Of a DNA stretch of 64,000 bases, positions 21,008 to 30,795 are shown piece by piece. The notes beneath the pieces are model-generated. The model did no database searches. It was not told where the DNA came from and saw only the letters and a program-made list of their open reading frames with translations. Origin of the DNA: Chryseobacterium fluminis (GTDB lineage Bacteria > Bacteroidota > Bacteroidia > Flavobacteriales > Weeksellaceae); contig NZ_CP111121.1 of NCBI RefSeq assembly GCF_026314945.1, positions 558,001-622,000 of the forward strand, written 5' to 3'. Position 1 is the stretch's first letter. Each line of letters begins with the position of its first letter. The translations under genes and the position numbers were made by a program.

Positions 21008-21670
21008 TTAAAATTTAAAGGTATTGGCCGGAAATACTTTGTTAATATCTATTCTATTGATTAACATAACATAATCACCATCTTTTTTAGCACTGGACGA
21101 TTCTATTCTGAAAGGCATCGCCAAATTCCCTACTTTTTTATAATCTGAATAGATGAGCGTCTCGTCTTTTTTAATTTCTTTTAAAAGCATAAAACTTTTT
21201 GTGTCGAAATAATAGATATTTTTATTTACATTTTTTGTAAGTTCAACTTTGTGGCAGTAGATATCTCCTATTTTTTCTTTCCCCAGATATTTCGCTTCGA
21301 AACCTTTATTCTCCCAGTCTATAAAATCATTATCAAAACTTTCAGCTGTATAATCCGGATATTCCTGAACTTTATTAGTGGCATAGTTCATCGCATATCC
21401 TTTAGATCCGTCATATCCTTCAATGGCAGTGTCTTTTCCGTTAATGGTAATCACTGTTTTGGTAAGATTCGGACGCTGCTGAAATATTTTGATAGGATAC
21501 TCGTCTTTTATACCTAAAATTACTTTTCCCTGTAATAAGACTGAATTTAACAACTTCCAATTCGTTAATCCTCCGGAAAGTTCAATATTTTTATCTATAA
21601 TTTCCTTTGCGGTCTGAGCGAAAGATAACTGTGAAAATAAAAGGATAAATACTAAGACTAATTTCTTCAT
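21008..21670 (-). CDS. LolA-like outer membrane lipoprotein-sorting family protein
   Basis: 220 aa. The signal peptide is LVFILLFSQLSFAQ. The mature part starts KEIIDKNIELSGG and carries the beta-barrel pattern of LolA/LolB-like folds (SVLLQGKVIL, YCHKVELTKNVNKNIYYFD, LPFRIESSS-type end). In Flavobacteriia such proteins are annotated as outer membrane lipoprotein-sorting proteins; a general lipid-binding periplasmic role is likely. It lies immediately upstream of the peroxidase gene. Confidence 0.75.
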   Translation of the reverse strand: MKKLVLVFILLFSQLSFAQTAKEIIDKNIELSGGLTNWKLLNSVLLQGKVILGIKDEYPIKIFQQRPNLTKTVITINGKDTAIEGYDGSKGYAMNYATNKVQEYPDYTAESFDNDFIDWENKGFEAKYLGKEKIGDIYCHKVELTKNVNKNIYYFDTKSFMLLKEIKKDETLIYSDYKKVGNLAMPFRIESSSAKKDGDYVMLINRIDINKVFPANTFKF

Positions 21671-21783
21671 TAATTCAATTTATAATTCAAATATAAGGCT
21701 TTTTTAATTTGAAAATTTGAAATTGAAGCAATTTGAAAATACAATGCTAACATCACATTTTCAAATGATCTAATTGAAAATTT

Positions 21784-22506
21784 TCAAATTAACTTTCTGG
21801 CTTTCTCCAGATCTTCAGGAGTATCGATACCAACTCCGATGAAATTAGTTTCTATCAGCTTGATTTTCATGCCATATTCAAGATAACGGATGCATTCTAT
21901 TTTTTCAGAAATTTCCAAGGGCTTCATTTCCAGTTTTGAAAATTGTAATAAGGCATGCTTTCTGAAAGCGTACACGCCGATATGCTTGAAATAATCGATC
22001 TGATAAGAAATTTCTCTGTGAAAAGGAATTACAGAACGGCTGAAATATAGGGCGAAACCATTATTATCCGTGATAACTTTTACATTATTAGGGTTTTCAA
22101 TTTCTTCCTTTTCCGTAAGTCTGATTTTTAATGATGCTAATGAAATCTCCTGATTTTCATCCGCCTTAAAAACGTCAATTAATTGTTGCAGAGGTTCTAA
22201 TTTTAAAAAAGGTTCGTCACCCTGAACGTTAATCACAATATCACAGTCAATATTTTGCACCGCCTCTGCGATCCGGTCACTGCCTGTTTCATGTGGTCCG
22301 GTCATTACTGCTTTTCCGCCGTTGTTTACGATTTCATTAAAAATAATTTCTGAATCTGTAGCTACAAAAACTTCATCAAACAAACCTGTTTCCACAACGT
22401 TCTGATAAGTTGTTATAATAACGGTTTTCTCGCCTAACATTTGCATAAGCTTAGCCGGAAAGCGACTGGCTTCATAACGTGCTGGAATAACTGCTATAAT
22501 CTTCAT
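21784..22506 (-). CDS. kdsB: 3-deoxy-manno-octulosonate cytidylyltransferase
   Basis: 240 aa, full length. The nucleotidyltransferase opening is [15 protein letters not shown], with [32 protein letters not shown] and [14 protein letters not shown]. It activates Kdo as CMP-Kdo for lipopolysaccharide inner core synthesis in the cytoplasm. It is followed downstream by the LolA-like and peroxidase genes on the same strand, across a 113-bp AT-rich gap of A/T repeats (TTTGAAAATT motifs). Confidence 0.97.
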   Translation of the reverse strand: MKIIAVIPARYEASRFPAKLMQMLGEKTVIITTYQNVVETGLFDEVFVATDSEIIFNEIVNNGGKAVMTGPHETGSDRIAEAVQNIDCDIVINVQGDEPFLKLEPLQQLIDVFKADENQEISLASLKIRLTEKEEIENPNNVKVITDNNGFALYFSRSVIPFHREISYQIDYFKHIGVYAFRKHALLQFSKLEMKPLEISEKIECIRYLEYGMKIKLIETNFIGVGIDTPEDLEKARKLI

Positions 22507-22532
22507 TTTAAAATATATTAATGATGATTTTT

Positions 22533-23123
22533 TTAATTTAAATAATTAATCAAAAAGATCATTCCGTAAATCCATGAGACATACAGGAATGAATAAAGAA
22601 AACCAAAACCAAAGCTTTTAAAGAAATTTCCTTTACAATGTTTTGAATTTTTAAATACAAAGCGCAAAGCTCGGAAAAAAATCCAATATAGCATAGCTGT
22701 AAATACTAAAATTACAACCCAAAAGAAAACACCCAATATGAATGTTAAAAACATAATAAGTACAGAAAAAATAAACCAAAGAATAATTGAGAATATAATT
22801 CCTCCAAATCCGTCTCCATGAATAGGGGGCTCAAAATTAAATCCGTCAATTGTTAGACCTTTATCTGAAACTTTCTTTATTCTTTCATAATTTAATATAA
22901 CCCCAATATTATCTTTTAATTTTATGCCATAGAACAATCCTAAACTAATGAAAAGGAAAAAAGTAATGGCTAAAATTGAAGTTGAAACAATAGAATTTTG
23001 GAATAGTGATCTGTGAGAATCCATTCCTGAAAACCAAACACTTAAGATAACCAAAATGATAATTCCCACTGTTAAATAGCTCAACGATTTTGTTTCGATG
23101 AAAGATTTTTTTTGAAATTTCAT
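22533..23123 (-). CDS. Hypothetical four-helix membrane protein
   Basis: 196 aa with four clear hydrophobic stretches, and a Gly/Pro-rich [15 protein letters not shown] loop between helices 2 and 3. No recognised domain. It is 26 bp upstream of kdsB on the same strand and probably transcribed with it, but I see no functional link. Confidence 0.65.
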   Translation of the reverse strand: MKFQKKSFIETKSLSYLTVGIIILVILSVWFSGMDSHRSLFQNSIVSTSILAITFFLFISLGLFYGIKLKDNIGVILNYERIKKVSDKGLTIDGFNFEPPIHGDGFGGIIFSIILWFIFSVLIMFLTFILGVFFWVVILVFTAMLYWIFFRALRFVFKNSKHCKGNFFKSFGFGFLYSFLYVSWIYGMIFLINYLN

Positions 23124-23154
23124 TTTTTCGTGAATAGAAAATGTTTTATTAAAA

Positions 23155-23179
23155 TGCTTCGACTCCGCTCAGCATGACA
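23155..23179. repeat. Short dispersed palindromic sequence
   Basis: TGCTTCGACTCCGCTCAGCA forms an imperfect hairpin (TGCT/AGCA ends). From memory, this sequence type is scattered between genes in many Flavobacteriia genomes. Confidence 0.4.
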
Positions 23180-23265
23180 ATCCTAATACGATCTGTTGAT
23201 TTTAACAGTTGCTTAGTAAGATCATGCTTAAACAAATCCGAAGCATCTAAGTTATGTAAGAAAAG

Positions 23266-24519
23266 TTACTTTAGAGCAATCAAAGCCTTCTCCAATTTCG
23301 GCATCATGGCTGAAATTTCCTCTGTGGCCACACCTCCGACAGAAGCTCTGAACCAGGGCTCGGATTTTTCTTCTCCAAAAGCTGAGAAAGGAACTAACGC
23401 CACTCCCGCTTCATTAATTAAATAAAATACCAAATCAGAAGAATTTTCAATAACGGATCCGTCAGGTTTGGTTTTTCCGATATAATCTAATTTGATGGTC
23501 AGGTACAGTGCGCCCATCGGTTCGATACTATTCACCGCAAGCCCTTTACCCTTTAAATCCTGGATTCCATTATGAAGTACTTTTAAGCTTGCTTCCAGTT
23601 TATTTTTGAAATCTTCTACGAAAGTGTTTACATCGTCAGGATTTTCATAGTATTTGGCTGTGGCTTCCTGCTCCGGTTTTGGTGCCCAGGCCCCAACGTG
23701 TGTTAAAAGCGCCTTCATTTTATCTAAAATATGAGCCGGACCGAATCCCCAACCTACTCTGACTCCTGTTGCAGCAAGGCATTTGGAGATACCATCAATA
23801 TAAATGGTGTAATCTCTCATTTCAGGGAAAAGAGACACCGGATCTACATGTTTTGCTCCAAAAGTAAGGTTCGAATAAATTTGGTCGTACATTAAATACA
23901 ATGGCTTTTCGTCCTCTCCTCTTTTTTTATTTTCTTCTAAAATCAATTCGCAGATCTCGGAAAGCTGCTCTTCTGTAAACATGGTTCCGGTTGGATTCAG
24001 TGGTGAACAAAGCGCTACCAGAACTGCTCCTGATAAATGAGGTCTCAAATCGTCTGCAGTGGGAAGGAAATTGTTTTCGGGAGTTGTTTTCACTTCTACT
24101 GCATCCGCCGAAGTGAGGTATGCATAGTGATTATTATTCCATGACGGTGTAGGGTAAACGACTTTATCCCCTTCGTCGACAATGGTTTTATAAACAGCAT
24201 AAATCAATGGTCTTGACCCAGCAGTAATCAAAATATCATTAGGAGCGTAGTCTAAATTCCATCTTGTCATCAGGTCTTTAGAAACTTCTTTTCTTAAAGA
24301 TAAAAGCCCGTTAGCAGGCGGATAATTCGTCAGATTGTTCTGATAAGCCTTCTGAATTTCTTCCTTTAACTTTGCAGGAATCGGATAGATATTAGAATTC
24401 AAATCACCAATGGTAAGATTCGCAATTTCCGCTCCTTTTGCCTTTAAATCATTTACTTCGTTACCAATTTTTACAATTTCTGAACCGATCAGGTTCGCCG
24501 CTAATTTTGAAACTTTCAC
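23266..24519 (-). CDS. Class I/II PLP-dependent aminotransferase
   Basis: 417 aa. Seen features are an N-terminal substrate loop NLTIGDLNSNIYPIP, PLNPTGTMFTEEQL, YDQIYSNLTF and the PLP-lysine segment DGISKCLAATGVRVGWGFG. An arginine near the C-terminus (WFRASVGG) binds the substrate carboxylate. It is of the aspartate/aromatic aminotransferase type; substrate cannot be fixed from sequence. It stands alone, with AT-rich gaps on both sides. Confidence 0.9.
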   Translation of the reverse strand: MKVSKLAANLIGSEIVKIGNEVNDLKAKGAEIANLTIGDLNSNIYPIPAKLKEEIQKAYQNNLTNYPPANGLLSLRKEVSKDLMTRWNLDYAPNDILITAGSRPLIYAVYKTIVDEGDKVVYPTPSWNNNHYAYLTSADAVEVKTTPENNFLPTADDLRPHLSGAVLVALCSPLNPTGTMFTEEQLSEICELILEENKKRGEDEKPLYLMYDQIYSNLTFGAKHVDPVSLFPEMRDYTIYIDGISKCLAATGVRVGWGFGPAHILDKMKALLTHVGAWAPKPEQEATAKYYENPDDVNTFVEDFKNKLEASLKVLHNGIQDLKGKGLAVNSIEPMGALYLTIKLDYIGKTKPDGSVIENSSDLVFYLINEAGVALVPFSAFGEEKSEPWFRASVGGVATEEISAMMPKLEKALIALK

Positions 24520-24751
24520 TTTATTTTTATTTTATTAGAATTATGTTAAGTATGGTTATAAGGTATTAATGATGAGTGATGAGTTTAATTCTTTCATATT
24601 TATGACTTTTGACTGTTTGAAAGTTTCCACTGATGAATTTATAAACCGTCAAACTTTTCTGTAAGAATGACAATTTTATTGCAAGTAGAAACTATTTTTC
24701 CATTAACAAAGTCACTTATAATTCATAACTCAAAACTTATAACTCATGATA

Positions 24752-26467
24752 TTATGTCAATTGAAGATCTTTTTTTACCTCCTGAATTTTCTCATCCAGA
24801 GATTTTAATTTATCTCTGAAGTCTGATTCAGACGAAATTGAATCTTTCACAGAAATATAAAACTTAATTTTCGGCTCTGTTCCTGAAGGTCTTACGCAAA
24901 CTTTTGTACCGTCCTGAGTATAGTAGATCAAAACGTTTGATTTTGGAATATCATTCATAACCTGTTTTTCACCTTTTGAAACGATGAAATTGGTTTGCTC
25001 TTTAAAGTCTTTTACTTCTTCCACCAGTGATCCGGCCAATTCTTTCGGAGGATTTTCACGGAAGTTTTTCATCATCTCCTGAATTTCTTCAGCACCATCC
25101 CGGCCCTTTCTTACCAGATTAACCAATCCTTCATAATACATTCCGGTTTCCTGATAAATTTCGATAAGATATTGATACATCGTTCTGCCATTGGCTTTAC
25201 ACCAGGCCGCAATTTCACAAGCCAGGACAATACTTCCGCAGGAATCTTTATCTCTTACAAAATCTCCGGTCATAAATCCGAAACTTTCTTCACCGCCACA
25301 AACAAATTTTTCTCTGCCCTCAAAATCACGGATCATTTTTCCGATCCATTTGAATCCGGTAAGACCAGATTTACACTGCACGCCGAATTTCTGAGCAATA
25401 TCAAAGAAAATATCTGAGGTTACAATGGTAGAGCCAATGAACTCTTTGCCCGTAATTTTATCAAGCTTTCTCCATTCATTCAGAATATAGTACGTAAGTA
25501 TCGTATTGGTTTGATTTCCATTAAGCAACTGCATTTCACCCTCAAGATTTCTCACTGCAATTCCTAACCGGTCGCCATCAGGATCTGTTCCGATAACAAT
25601 GTCAGCATTGGTAATTTTTGCAAGATCCATCGCCATCTCCAACGCCGCCGGCTCTTCAGGATTCGGAGAATTTACCGTTGGAAAATTTCCGCTCGGGATC
25701 ATCTGCTCTGTAACCAGGTCAATTTTCTTAAAACCTGCTTTTTTAAGTGCCTTAGGAACGGTTGTATAGGTTGTACCGTGAATTGATGTGAAAACAATAT
25801 TCAGGTTTTCTTTACCGACATTCTGATAGGTCGAGTTTTCGATACAGGCATCGATATACACTTCGTCCTGCTCCTCTCCGATCCATTCAATTAAAGCATC
25901 ATTTCCGTTAAATTTAATTTCGTCAAATTTTACAGAATAAACTTCATTTATAATCGCTTCATCATGAGGAGGAACAATTTGTGCTCCGTCATTCCAGTAT
26001 ACTTTATAGCCATTGTATTCCGGCGGATTGTGAGACGCAGTCAGTACAATTCCTCCGTTACATTTTTTGTCGCGTACTGTGAAAGATAATTCCGGAGTCG
26101 GTCTGTGATCCTTGAAAAGCAATACTTTAATTCCGTTTGCCGTTAAAACGTCCGCCACTAATTTCCCAAATTCTCTTGAGTTATTTCGAACATCGTAAGC
26201 AATGGCTACGCTGATTTCTTCCCCTTTAAACTGCTTTAACATGTAATTCGCAAGTCCCTGTGTAGCCTGACCTAACGTATATTTATTTAAACGATTGGTT
26301 CCGACTCCCATAATTCCTCTCATCCCTCCAGTTCCGAATTCAAGCTCTCTGTAAAAAGAGTCTTCAAAATCAGGCGAATTGCTGTCAATTAATAATTGAA
26401 CCGCATCTCTCGTTTCTTTATCGAATGTGTCACTTAACCACAGTTTTGCTTTTTCTAATGTTGACAT
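24752..26467 (-). CDS. Phosphoglucomutase / phosphomannomutase
   Basis: 571 aa from the ATG at 26467 (MSTLEKAKLWLSDTF). The longer frame would include repeat-derived residues. The four family signatures are in order: catalytic serine TASHNPPEYNGYK, metal site GTDPDGDRLGI, sugar-binding GGEESFGF and phosphate-binding RPSGTEPKIKFY. It interconverts hexose 1- and 6-phosphates in the cytoplasm, feeding nucleotide-sugar synthesis. The length and motif details fit the PGM2-like group common in Bacteroidetes. Confidence 0.95.
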   Translation of the reverse strand: MSTLEKAKLWLSDTFDKETRDAVQLLIDSNSPDFEDSFYRELEFGTGGMRGIMGVGTNRLNKYTLGQATQGLANYMLKQFKGEEISVAIAYDVRNNSREFGKLVADVLTANGIKVLLFKDHRPTPELSFTVRDKKCNGGIVLTASHNPPEYNGYKVYWNDGAQIVPPHDEAIINEVYSVKFDEIKFNGNDALIEWIGEEQDEVYIDACIENSTYQNVGKENLNIVFTSIHGTTYTTVPKALKKAGFKKIDLVTEQMIPSGNFPTVNSPNPEEPAALEMAMDLAKITNADIVIGTDPDGDRLGIAVRNLEGEMQLLNGNQTNTILTYYILNEWRKLDKITGKEFIGSTIVTSDIFFDIAQKFGVQCKSGLTGFKWIGKMIRDFEGREKFVCGGEESFGFMTGDFVRDKDSCGSIVLACEIAAWCKANGRTMYQYLIEIYQETGMYYEGLVNLVRKGRDGAEEIQEMMKNFRENPPKELAGSLVEEVKDFKEQTNFIVSKGEKQVMNDIPKSNVLIYYTQDGTKVCVRPSGTEPKIKFYISVKDSISSESDFRDKLKSLDEKIQEVKKDLQLT

Positions 26468-26478
26468 ATTTGTATTTT

Positions 26479-26740
26479 GGTATTCTTTGGCTGGAAGTTG
26501 GGAGATGGAGGATGGAAGTTTTCCAGCTTCATGCTCCAAGCTTCTTGCCCGTTATTTAAATTTAAGTTTCTTTATTTTTTAGTTAGAAACTGGGAGACGG
26601 AGGATGGAAGTTTCCACCTTTACCTTCCAATATTCTTTCCTGTTATTTTTTAAATTTTACTCGGTTGGATACTAGAGGCTGGGAGTTGGAGTCTTCCAAT
26701 CATCCTGCTTCAGGCTTCCAGCCTTATTATTCTTTTATTT
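26479..26740. repeat. Three degenerate copies of a GGAAG/CTTCC-type intergenic repeat
   Basis: About 26479-26580, 26581-26664 and 26665-26740 share a layout: GGGAGATGGAGGATGGAAG-like left part, TTCCA, a CTTCC-rich right part, then TTATTTTTT. A further copy of the left part lies inverted at 27126-27155. They are ancestrally palindromic. Confidence 0.65.
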
Positions 26741-27083
26741 GATTTCTAAATGCTATAATCTGATGCATAAGACTATAACTCTCACTATATAATTTACTAA
26801 AATCTTCTTCTGAAAAATATTTTCTGTTTTTTGCTTTGTATAAACAGGTTACCACTTCAGCCAAAGAACGAATTGAATATCCTAGAAATTTTCTAAACTC
26901 TAATTTTGATTGCAAAATACTTCCTTCAGAAATATTTAATGCGATAGAATCCGATGCTCTTCTAACTTGTGAAGTTAGATTAAACACTTCATCTTTCGGA
27001 AAGTTTCTAGATAATTTAAAAATTCTTTCTCCAAAATCCATAGATTTTTGCCAAATAATCAGTTTCTCAAATTTGAAACTCAT
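26727..27083 (-). CDS. Four helix bundle protein (S23/IVS family)
   Basis: 118 aa. Typical family segments are FEKLIIWQKSMDFGERIF, VFNLTSQVRRASDSIALNISEG and the ~40-residue C-terminal helix ending IIAFRNQIKE. Related proteins are encoded in 23S rRNA intervening sequences and as the Avd accessory factor of diversity-generating retroelements, but no rRNA or reverse transcriptase is nearby. The gene is bracketed by inverted copies of an intergenic repeat (26489-26518 and 27126-27155). Confidence 0.9.
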   Translation of the reverse strand: MSFKFEKLIIWQKSMDFGERIFKLSRNFPKDEVFNLTSQVRRASDSIALNISEGSILQSKLEFRKFLGYSIRSLAEVVTCLYKAKNRKYFSEEDFSKLYSESYSLMHQIIAFRNQIKE

Positions 27084-27160
27084 AAATTAATACTTTTATC
27101 ATCATTTGTTATGGGTCTATTTTAACTTCTATCCTCCATCTTCCCGCATCCAGCCTTTGC

Positions 27161-27862
27161 TTAATCTAATTTTTTATTTTCTACTCTCGTTTCCCTGTCG
27201 ATTTTAAAAGCACGAATAGGATCATTGTAATATATAAATTTTGCCGTATTCTGAACATGGCCTTTTAATGAGTCCTTTACATTCACTTCTGCATAGTTTC
27301 CATTTTTGGAATCAATTTTCAGGTTATCTATTTTCCAGTAGGGAGCAATCAGGCTTGCCGTGTCTGAAATTTTGATTATAGCATCTTTCGTTTGTCCCAA
27401 AAAATTGGCCCTGCTTCGGTTCATCATTTCGACTTCTGCTCTTCTGGTGTTTACCGAACCCATAAAGGTTGCATAGTTTTTTAAATTCAGTTTGAAATTA
27501 TCGGTTTTAATTTCACTGGAAATATTCATTTCTACCGAATCAGAAATCGAGATTTTTTCAAGATTATATTTTGAATAGATGGTTACATTATAAAAATCCA
27601 CTCCCTTTGTCCCCCTTTTTTCTTTGATTGACAATGTTTTATCATTTACATCCACATCAAGATTATCTGCAACATTCGGATATGTTTCTATTTCTACAAA
27701 GTTTTTTGTTCCCCTTGCATAAAACACCCGGAACTTTCCATCCAGGTCAAGGTTTACAAATTCTGAAACATCTACATCTTTTCTCTCAATAGTGCCTTCC
27801 GGAGAAATTTTCCCACAGGCAACCATCGCTAAAAGCAAGATTGCGTATACTATAGTTCTCAT
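27161..27862 (-). CDS. Head GIN domain (DUF2807) lipoprotein
   Basis: 233 aa with a lipoprotein signal ending LLAMVACGK. The mature part is the DUF2807 repetitive beta-helix type (FVNLDLDGKFRVFYARG, LSIKEKRG, ISISDSVEMNISSEIKTDNFKLNL). These are surface or periplasmic putative autotransporter-adhesin-like proteins of unknown function. The gene starts 4 bp after the DUF3667 gene stop, the last gene of a tight minus-strand string from 30460. Confidence 0.85.
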   Translation of the reverse strand: MRTIVYAILLLAMVACGKISPEGTIERKDVDVSEFVNLDLDGKFRVFYARGTKNFVEIETYPNVADNLDVDVNDKTLSIKEKRGTKGVDFYNVTIYSKYNLEKISISDSVEMNISSEIKTDNFKLNLKNYATFMGSVNTRRAEVEMMNRSRANFLGQTKDAIIKISDTASLIAPYWKIDNLKIDSKNGNYAEVNVKDSLKGHVQNTAKFIYYNDPIRAFKIDRETRVENKKLD

Positions 27863-27866
27863 TACT

Positions 27867-28595
27867 TTAAAATATTCTGTATAAAATAATAATTATAGCG
27901 AAACTTTCTATTCCCATTAAAGCATAAAGAATTAATACTCTCCACAGTAATCCTATTTTTGAGTATGAATTTTTAAAAGCATTCCAATACGTAACTGCGG
28001 GGAAGAGAATAAAAAGACCGAATATAACTTTACCAAAAATATCGAAAATCTTTGAAACAGGCTTCCATAAACCTATTAAACTTACGATATCGTCCAACAA
28101 AAATAAGATTAATATTCCTAAAAGACTCACTGTTCCGATGATAAAATGCTCTGCAATGTTGAATTTTACCTTTTTAAACAACAGATAGGCATTAACGGCC
28201 AACATTGGAATGATCACAAAAAGGATTGTTTTCGAATATTTTGAAAAGAAGTCTTTAATGTCAGAATTATTCGCCAGAGTTTCTGAAGGAGCAAATTTCT
28301 CATAAAAATGCAGTCCCAACACATTAAAACCAAAAAGAATCAGTAACAGCGATATAAAATTGCTGTATCTGATTCTTTTTCCTGAAATATAATCTTTCGC
28401 CGTTTTTCCGGGTCTCAGTAAAATATCTTTTAAAGTATTGAAAAATCTGGCTTCAACATGCCAGATCGATCCCAAAATATCATTTTTGATGAGTGAATGA
28501 ACCGTTATTCTTGCTGTGTCGGCTTTCTGTCCGCAATGAGCACAAAACTCACCGGAGATTGAATGGCCGCAGTTCAGACAACTTTTTTTATTCAT
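27867..28595 (-). CDS. DUF3667 domain-containing membrane protein
   Basis: 242 aa. An N-terminal zinc-ribbon-like pair, CLNCGHSISGEFCAHCGQK (residues 6-24), is followed by the DUF3667 signature (VEARFFNTLKDILLRPGKTAKDYISGKR) and about five membrane helices. Function is unknown. It lies 10 bp from the small membrane gene upstream and 4 bp from the DUF2807 gene downstream, so it is an operon member. Confidence 0.9.
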   Translation of the reverse strand: MNKKSCLNCGHSISGEFCAHCGQKADTARITVHSLIKNDILGSIWHVEARFFNTLKDILLRPGKTAKDYISGKRIRYSNFISLLLILFGFNVLGLHFYEKFAPSETLANNSDIKDFFSKYSKTILFVIIPMLAVNAYLLFKKVKFNIAEHFIIGTVSLLGILILFLLDDIVSLIGLWKPVSKIFDIFGKVIFGLFILFPAVTYWNAFKNSYSKIGLLWRVLILYALMGIESFAIIIILYRIF

Positions 28596-28605
28596 TCTTC
28601 ATTCT

Positions 28606-28890
28606 TTAAGGTGAAATTTTCTTAAACATAGGATATCCTATAAAAATCATAAGAATCATTAGAGATACCGCTATTACAATTTTACTTAAGGTAAATTTGA
28701 GATCTCTTATGATATGTTTCTCAAAACAATAATTGAAAATAAAAAGTAAAACTGGTATTAAAAATATGAAAAATTTCCTTTCAGCTACTCCGGTAACGGA
28801 TTCTATTATTTTAAAATAATGTCCATACAGAACTAAAAAGGTAATAATAATTACCATATTTACCAATATCAGAATCAGTTTTTTAAGCAT
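28606..28890 (-). CDS. Small membrane protein
   Basis: 94 aa with three hydrophobic helices (about 3-22, 37-53, 70-88). No recognised family. Its start is 2 bp after the glycosyltransferase stop, so it is translated in the same operon. Confidence 0.65.
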   Translation of the reverse strand: MLKKLILILVNMVIIITFLVLYGHYFKIIESVTGVAERKFFIFLIPVLLFIFNYCFEKHIIRDLKFTLSKIVIAVSLMILMIFIGYPMFKKISP

Positions 28891-28892
28891 TT

Positions 28893-29843
28893 TTAAATCA
28901 CTTCATCGATATTATAATTCTTATGTTCCCTGTTTGTTCTGATGATCATTTCTCCCAAAAATCCCGCAATAAAAAGCAGGGTTCCCATAATCATCATGGT
29001 TAAGGCAATAAAAAACCACGGATTATTGGTAATTAAATGTCCGTAAATTCCACGGGCCACATCAATTAATTTTGAAATTCCCAACCAAAGTGCAGACAGA
29101 AAGCCTACGATAAACATCAGCGTACCTACGGCTCCGAAAAAATGCATCGGTCTTCCTCCGAACCTGCTTACAAACCAAAGTGTTATCAGGTCCAGAAAAC
29201 CCCTGATAAATCTTTCGGTTCCGAATTTTGAAGTTCCGTATGGTCTTGCCTGGTGCTGAACTTCTTTTTCCGTAATTCTTCTGAAACCGGCATTGGCTGC
29301 CAGAACAGGAATATACCGGTGCATATCTCCATATACATCGATGGTTTTAACGACCTGTTTTTTATAGGCTTTCAAACCACAATTAAAATCATGAAGCTCG
29401 ACTCCCGAAACTTTTCTTGCTGCCGCATTGAATAATTTTGACGGGACATTTTTCGTCATTACGTTATCAAAACGTTTTTTCTTCCATCCGGAAACGATAT
29501 CGTAATTATCCTGAACAACCATATTGTAAAGTTCAGGAATTTCTTCCGGAAAATCCTGTAAATCAGCATCCATCGTGATGATTACTTCTCCATTTGTTCT
29601 TTCAAAAGCGGCATGAAGCGCCTGGGATTTTCCATAATTTTTGGAAAATTTAATACCGTGGATCTGAGGATGCTGAACTTTTAAATTCTCAATGATACTC
29701 CACGATAAATCTGTACTTCCGTCATCTACAAACCATATTTCAAAAGATAACCCGTTTGATTTACAAACATGATCTATCCTTGAAAAAAGCTCTTCCAGAG
29801 AAGCTTCTTCGTTCAGTAACGGAATAACTATAGATAAATTCAT
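28893..29843 (-). CDS. Family 2 glycosyltransferase (GtrB/DPM1-like)
   Basis: 316 aa. The catalytic GT-A domain has VDDGSTDLSW, MDADLQDFPEEIPEL and GVELHDFNCGLKAYKK. Two C-terminal membrane helices follow (about 232-255 and 278-300). Such enzymes move a sugar from a nucleotide donor to polyprenyl phosphate on the cytoplasmic face. Polyprenyl-phosphate-linked sugars are donors for GT-C enzymes like the one at 1596-3083, though the two are distant here. Operon with neighbours. Confidence 0.92.
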   Translation of the reverse strand: MNLSIVIPLLNEEASLEELFSRIDHVCKSNGLSFEIWFVDDGSTDLSWSIIENLKVQHPQIHGIKFSKNYGKSQALHAAFERTNGEVIITMDADLQDFPEEIPELYNMVVQDNYDIVSGWKKKRFDNVMTKNVPSKLFNAAARKVSGVELHDFNCGLKAYKKQVVKTIDVYGDMHRYIPVLAANAGFRRITEKEVQHQARPYGTSKFGTERFIRGFLDLITLWFVSRFGGRPMHFFGAVGTLMFIVGFLSALWLGISKLIDVARGIYGHLITNNPWFFIALTMMIMGTLLFIAGFLGEMIIRTNREHKNYNIDEVI

Positions 29844-29860
29844 TTAATTTTGATAAAAAA

Positions 29861-30460
29861 TTATTCTTGATCTGTTGTTTCCTGGTAAATCGTCCTGGTT
29901 CTGAAAAACGCTCCAAAAAACACCGACAAAACTACGTAAAATATAAGAATTGCTGCAAAATATCCTGAAAAATGACTTACCGTAAGCATATCTTTTCCTT
30001 TTACAGCGTCAGGAGAAAAGCTCGGCAGCCTTTCTTTGTACTTCTGGTCCAGTTCATCAATGTCCTTCTGATGTTTCAACACCTTTCTTGCAGACTGATA
30101 TTCCTTGTCCATTTCTGCTTTTTGTCTGGTTACATACTGATAATTCAGCAGCTTTTTTGCGTCGGTATCCGCGAAATTCAGGAATGCATAAATACTGAAA
30201 ACAGACAGGATTCCCCCGATGAACATCGGAACGAATGACCTCTTAAAAGCATCTTTAAAAGATACTACTTTATTTTTATTCCAGTATGATTTCACCGACC
30301 AGAATGCTGCTCCAGCATAAATTAACGGCAGAACGAAAGCATTGGCTTTCAGTGAAATATCAAAATACTCAACTCCTGAAAAGAAGTAATACACCACGAA
30401 AAAAACAATCATCGTAGTTCCAAACAGTAAAATTCCTAATGTGGAAGGGCTTTTCGTCAT
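29861..30460 (-). CDS. DUF4199 domain-containing membrane protein
   Basis: 199 aa from the ATG at 30460 (MTKSPSTLGILLFG). The longer frame adds 26 basic, non-hydrophobic residues unlike the family. Four membrane helices with a charged loop (KAEMDKEYQSARKVLKHQKD) between helices 3 and 4 are the DUF4199 layout. Function is unknown. First gene of the string ending at 27161; often found next to GT2 genes in Flavobacteriia. Confidence 0.87.
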   Translation of the reverse strand: MTKSPSTLGILLFGTTMIVFFVVYYFFSGVEYFDISLKANAFVLPLIYAGAAFWSVKSYWNKNKVVSFKDAFKRSFVPMFIGGILSVFSIYAFLNFADTDAKKLLNYQYVTRQKAEMDKEYQSARKVLKHQKDIDELDQKYKERLPSFSPDAVKGKDMLTVSHFSGYFAAILIFYVVLSVFFGAFFRTRTIYQETTDQE

Positions 30461-30580
30461 ATCTAAATTTTTTGAAAATTTTTGAAAAATTATTGTCCTG
30501 AATTTCAGCAATGTACCTCTATCAGTTGTTTTTTTCAATTAATTTTCTGTAATAATGTTTTGAAGTTTATAAAATATTCC

Positions 30581-30588
30581 TACCTTTG
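30581..30588 (+). promoter_or_regulatory. SRP RNA promoter -7 box TACCTTTG
   Basis: Perfect TAnnTTTG immediately ahead of the RNA 5' end. TTTTG at 30558-30562 can act as the -33 element about 18 bp upstream. Confidence 0.65.
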
Positions 30589-30590
30589 CA

Positions 30591-30687
30591 ACGGCAAGTC
30601 CTAAACAACCAGCTCCTGAGAATCCTCCAGGGTGGGAACGCAGCAAAGGTAATTGGTCGTAGCGGTGTGATTTAGGTAGCTTGCCAT
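30591..30687 (+). ncRNA. ffs: Signal recognition particle RNA, small bacterial type (4.5S)
   Basis: About 97 nt. The ends pair (GGCAAG at 30593 with CTTGCC at 30680-30685). The apical loop has the conserved core TCCTCCAGGGTGGGAACGCAGC, of which GGGAACGCAGCAAAGG is the diagnostic tetraloop and asymmetric-loop region (compare CGGAAGGAAGCAGCC in E. coli). A T-run of nine follows directly (30687-30695) as terminator. The RNA binds Ffh and directs membrane protein insertion. A minus-strand open frame over this region is spurious. Confidence 0.9.
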
Positions 30688-30795
30688 TTTTTTTTGGTTT
30701 AAATTGAAGAGAGGTAATTTGAAGATTATCTTTTTTTATGTCTAAACTTTCCAACATTTCTATTTTAATTTTCAAATTACCTTTCTCAGTTTTAT

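Noticed and set aside
26727..27083. 23S rRNA intervening sequence or retroelement
   Set aside because: No rRNA, reverse transcriptase or template/variable repeats are present around the four-helix-bundle gene.
30539..30775. 78-aa minus-strand open frame
   Set aside because: It lies over the SRP RNA and its promoter; the RNA structure explains the sequence.
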